From an uncultured Bacteroidales bacterium (GTDB lineage: Bacteria > Bacteroidota > Bacteroidia > Bacteroidales > Paludibacteraceae): 6,693 nucleotides of DNA. Every line of letters begins with the position of its first letter. Position 1 is the stretch's first letter. Positions 4,730 through 6,693 of the stretch are shown in pieces. The stretch covers positions 1 through 6,693 of the forward strand of contig CALAUY010000099.1 in assembly GCA_937892015.1 (NCBI GenBank), written 5' to 3'. A program made the translations under genes and the position numbers. The notes under the pieces are model-generated. The model was not told where the DNA came from. It searched no databases and saw only the letters and a list, made by a program, of their open reading frames with translations.

Positions 4730-6693
4730 ATGGAGACAAGGTACAATCCATCTGAGATCGAGGCCAAATGGTATCAGTATTGGCTCGACAACAAACTGTT
4801 TCATTTCGAACCCGACGGCCGCGAGCCGTTCACCATCGTCATCCCACCACCGAACGTCACCGGAGTGCTCCACATGGGGCACGTGCTCAACGAGACCATT
4901 CAAGACATCCTCGTTCGGCGTGCACGGCAAGAGGGCAAGAACGCATGTTGGGTGCCCGGCACTGACCATGCATCAATTGCCACCGAAGCGAAAGTAATCA
5001 AACGGCTGGCCGAACAGGGCATTCGCAAGAGCGACCTCACCCGACAAGAGTTCCTCAAGCATGCGTGGGCATGGACAGATGAACATGGCGGCATCATACT
5101 CAAGCAACTACGTACACTCGGTTGCTCGTGCGATTGGGATAGAACGGCCTTCACAATGGACGAGATGCGCTCCAAAGCCGTCATCGATGTGTTCTGTGAC
5201 CTCTATAAGAAAGGACTCATTTACAGGGGGTTACGCATGGTCAACTGGGACCCGGAAAGGCAGACGGCACTCTCCGACGAAGAGGTCATCTACCACGACG
5301 AGCACTCACACCTCTTCTACCTCAAATACTACGTGCAAGAACAAGACGAGGTACGCCCCACAGGCGATGAGGGCGAGGTCATAAACAAGGACGACAAGGG
5401 CTATTACGCCATCGTGGCAACTACGCGTCCCGAAACGATAATGGGCGATGTGGCGATGTGCATCAACCCTAAAGACCCCAAGAACCACTGGTTGCGCGGC
5501 AAGCACGTCATTGTGCCCAAAGTGGGACGAGTCATTCCCGTCATCGAGGACAGATACGTCGAGATAGATTTCGGTACGGGATGTCTCAAAGTGACACCCG
5601 CGCACGATGTCAACGACTATGCACTCGGACAGAAATACCACCTCGAAGCAATCGACATCTTCACCCCCGATGCCCATCTGAGCGAAGCAGCCGGACTATA
5701 TGTCGGCATGGATCGCTTTGCTTGCAGAGAACAGATTGTCAGGGACTTGCAACAAGAAGGACTCGTAGAGAAAGTGGAGGACTACGACAACAAAGTCGGC
5801 TATTCCGAACGCACGAACGTGCCCATCGAACCGCGTCTGTCCCTCCAGTGGTTCATCCGAATGCAACATTTCGCTGACATCGCTCTGCCGCCCGTCATGA
5901 ACGACGACATAGTCTTCTATCCCACCAAATACAAGAACACCTACCGCAATTGGCTCGAGAACATCAAAGATTGGTGCATCTCACGCCAACTCTGGTGGGG
6001 GCATCGTATTCCCGCGTATTACATCAAGTCACTGCTCGAAGAAACCGGTGCAGAGAACTATCCCGAAAACAAGATTATGGTGGCACCAACCATCGGCGAG
6101 GCACTCGCTCAGGCACGTCAGATAGACGGATTCGAAAACCTCACCGCCAACGACCTCGTGCAAGATGAAGGAGCTCTCGACACATGGTTCTCCTCATGGC
6201 TCTGGCCCATCAGTCTCTTCGACGGAATCGAGCACCCCAACAACGAACAAATACGTTATTACTACCCCACGGCCGACCTCGTGACAGGACCCGACATCAT
6301 CTTTTTCTGGGTCGCTCGCATGATTATGGCAGGTTACGAGTATCAAGGACAAATGCCGTTCAAACATGTTTATTTTACAGGAATAGTGCGGGATAAGTTA
6401 GGACGAAAAATGTCCAAATCGCTCGGCAACTCACCCGACCCCTTGGAGCTCATCAACCGTTTTGGTGCCGACGGAGTGCGTATGGGTATCCTGCTCTCTG
6501 CACCTGCCGGAAACGATATCCTCTACGACGATGCTCTCTGCGAGCAGGGACGCAATTTCTGCAACAAGATATGGAACTGTTTCCGACTCGTCAAGGGATG
6601 GGAGGTGGACGATGCCTCGCAACCCCCGTATGCACGACTGGCAACCGACTGGTTCACCGCCAAACTGGAAGAAGCAGCGGACGAGGTGACCGA
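4730..6693 (+). CDS. valS: Valine-tRNA ligase (3' truncated by the window edge)
   Basis: Cytoplasmic class I aminoacyl-tRNA synthetase that joins valine to tRNA-Val using ATP. 654 codons are present; the family is roughly 870-950 residues, so the tRNA anticodon-binding region and C-terminal coiled coil lie beyond the window. The start is ATG 4730, with an in-frame stop at 4706-4708 just upstream. The HIGH-type motif is HMGH at residues 48-51, inside PPPNVTGVLHMGH. GTDHASIATEAKV starts at 77. The CP1 editing domain carries TTRPET at 231-236 and TPAHD at 289-293, which hydrolyse mischarged Thr-tRNA-Val. CISRQLWWGHRIP starts at 416, GALDTWFSSWLWP at 481, and the KMSKS loop is at 560-564. The PPPNVTG-x-LHMGH and DHASIATE forms separate it from IleS and LeuS. 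I found no internal stop or frameshift. It is a housekeeping gene, functionally unrelated to the export genes before it. Confidence 0.97.
   Translation, partial: METRYNPSEIEAKWYQYWLDNKLFHFEPDGREPFTIVIPPPNVTGVLHMGHVLNETIQDILVRRARQEGKNACWVPGTDHASIATEAKVIKRLAEQGIRKSDLTRQEFLKHAWAWTDEHGGIILKQLRTLGCSCDWDRTAFTMDEMRSKAVIDVFCDLYKKGLIYRGLRMVNWDPERQTALSDEEVIYHDEHSHLFYLKYYVQEQDEVRPTGDEGEVINKDDKGYYAIVATTRPETIMGDVAMCINPKDPKNHWLRGKHVIVPKVGRVIPVIEDRYVEIDFGTGCLKVTPAHDVNDYALGQKYHLEAIDIFTPDAHLSEAAGLYVGMDRFACREQIVRDLQQEGLVEKVEDYDNKVGYSERTNVPIEPRLSLQWFIRMQHFADIALPPVMNDDIVFYPTKYKNTYRNWLENIKDWCISRQLWWGHRIPAYYIKSLLEETGAENYPENKIMVAPTIGEALAQARQIDGFENLTANDLVQDEGALDTWFSSWLWPISLFDGIEHPNNEQIRYYYPTADLVTGPDIIFFWVARMIMAGYEYQGQMPFKHVYFTGIVRDKLGRKMSKSLGNSPDPLELINRFGADGVRMGILLSAPAGNDILYDDALCEQGRNFCNKIWNCFRLVKGWEVDDASQPPYARLATDWFTAKLEEAADEVT

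Overview
The window looks like Bacteroidales (Prevotella-like) DNA of moderate GC. The evidence is valine-tRNA synthetase and capsule-export proteins in the style of that order, genes that start without Shine-Dalgarno sequences, and tight head-to-tail packing on one strand. The first ~330 bases look different: they have a strong AGGAGGA ribosome-binding site, GAG/AAG-dominated codons, and protein similarity to families not normally found in such a locus. No RNA gene, CRISPR array, insertion sequence or integrase is visible.

Layout, all on the + strand. (1) 1-116: the C-terminal end of a probable MarR-family regulator. (2) 120-143: a short dyad followed by a T-rich run, either a weak terminator or an operator. 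(3) 182-619: a 145-residue ORF that appears chimeric. Its first ~45 residues resemble the start of an enoyl-CoA hydratase/isomerase (crotonase) protein, and the rest resembles the C-terminal end of a Bacteroidetes TPR protein. (4) 626-1471 and 1468-2223: two different Wza-type outer-membrane polysaccharide export lipoproteins in tandem, overlapping by ATGA. (5) 2232-4691: a fused Wzz/Wzc-type chain-length regulator and bacterial tyrosine kinase (BY-kinase) with a long Tyr/Gly-repeat tail. (6) 4730 to the window end: valS, cut off by the window edge after the KMSKS motif.

The two export lipoproteins and the Wzc-type kinase form the envelope-spanning part of a Wzx/Wzy-type capsule or exopolysaccharide system. 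The kinase sits in the inner membrane, senses or sets chain length, and cycles through autophosphorylation of its tyrosine tail. The lipoproteins form the periplasmic/outer-membrane channel. Glycosyltransferases, flippase, polymerase and a tyrosine phosphatase are not in the window, so the sugar made is unknown. valS is an ordinary housekeeping neighbour.

No clearly new system is visible. The observations most worth checking are the chimeric ORF at 182-619 (a real recombination/transfer junction or an assembly join), the repetitive tyrosine tail, a 20-nt-period repeat read in three frames in the kinase linker, and the duplicated export lipoproteins.
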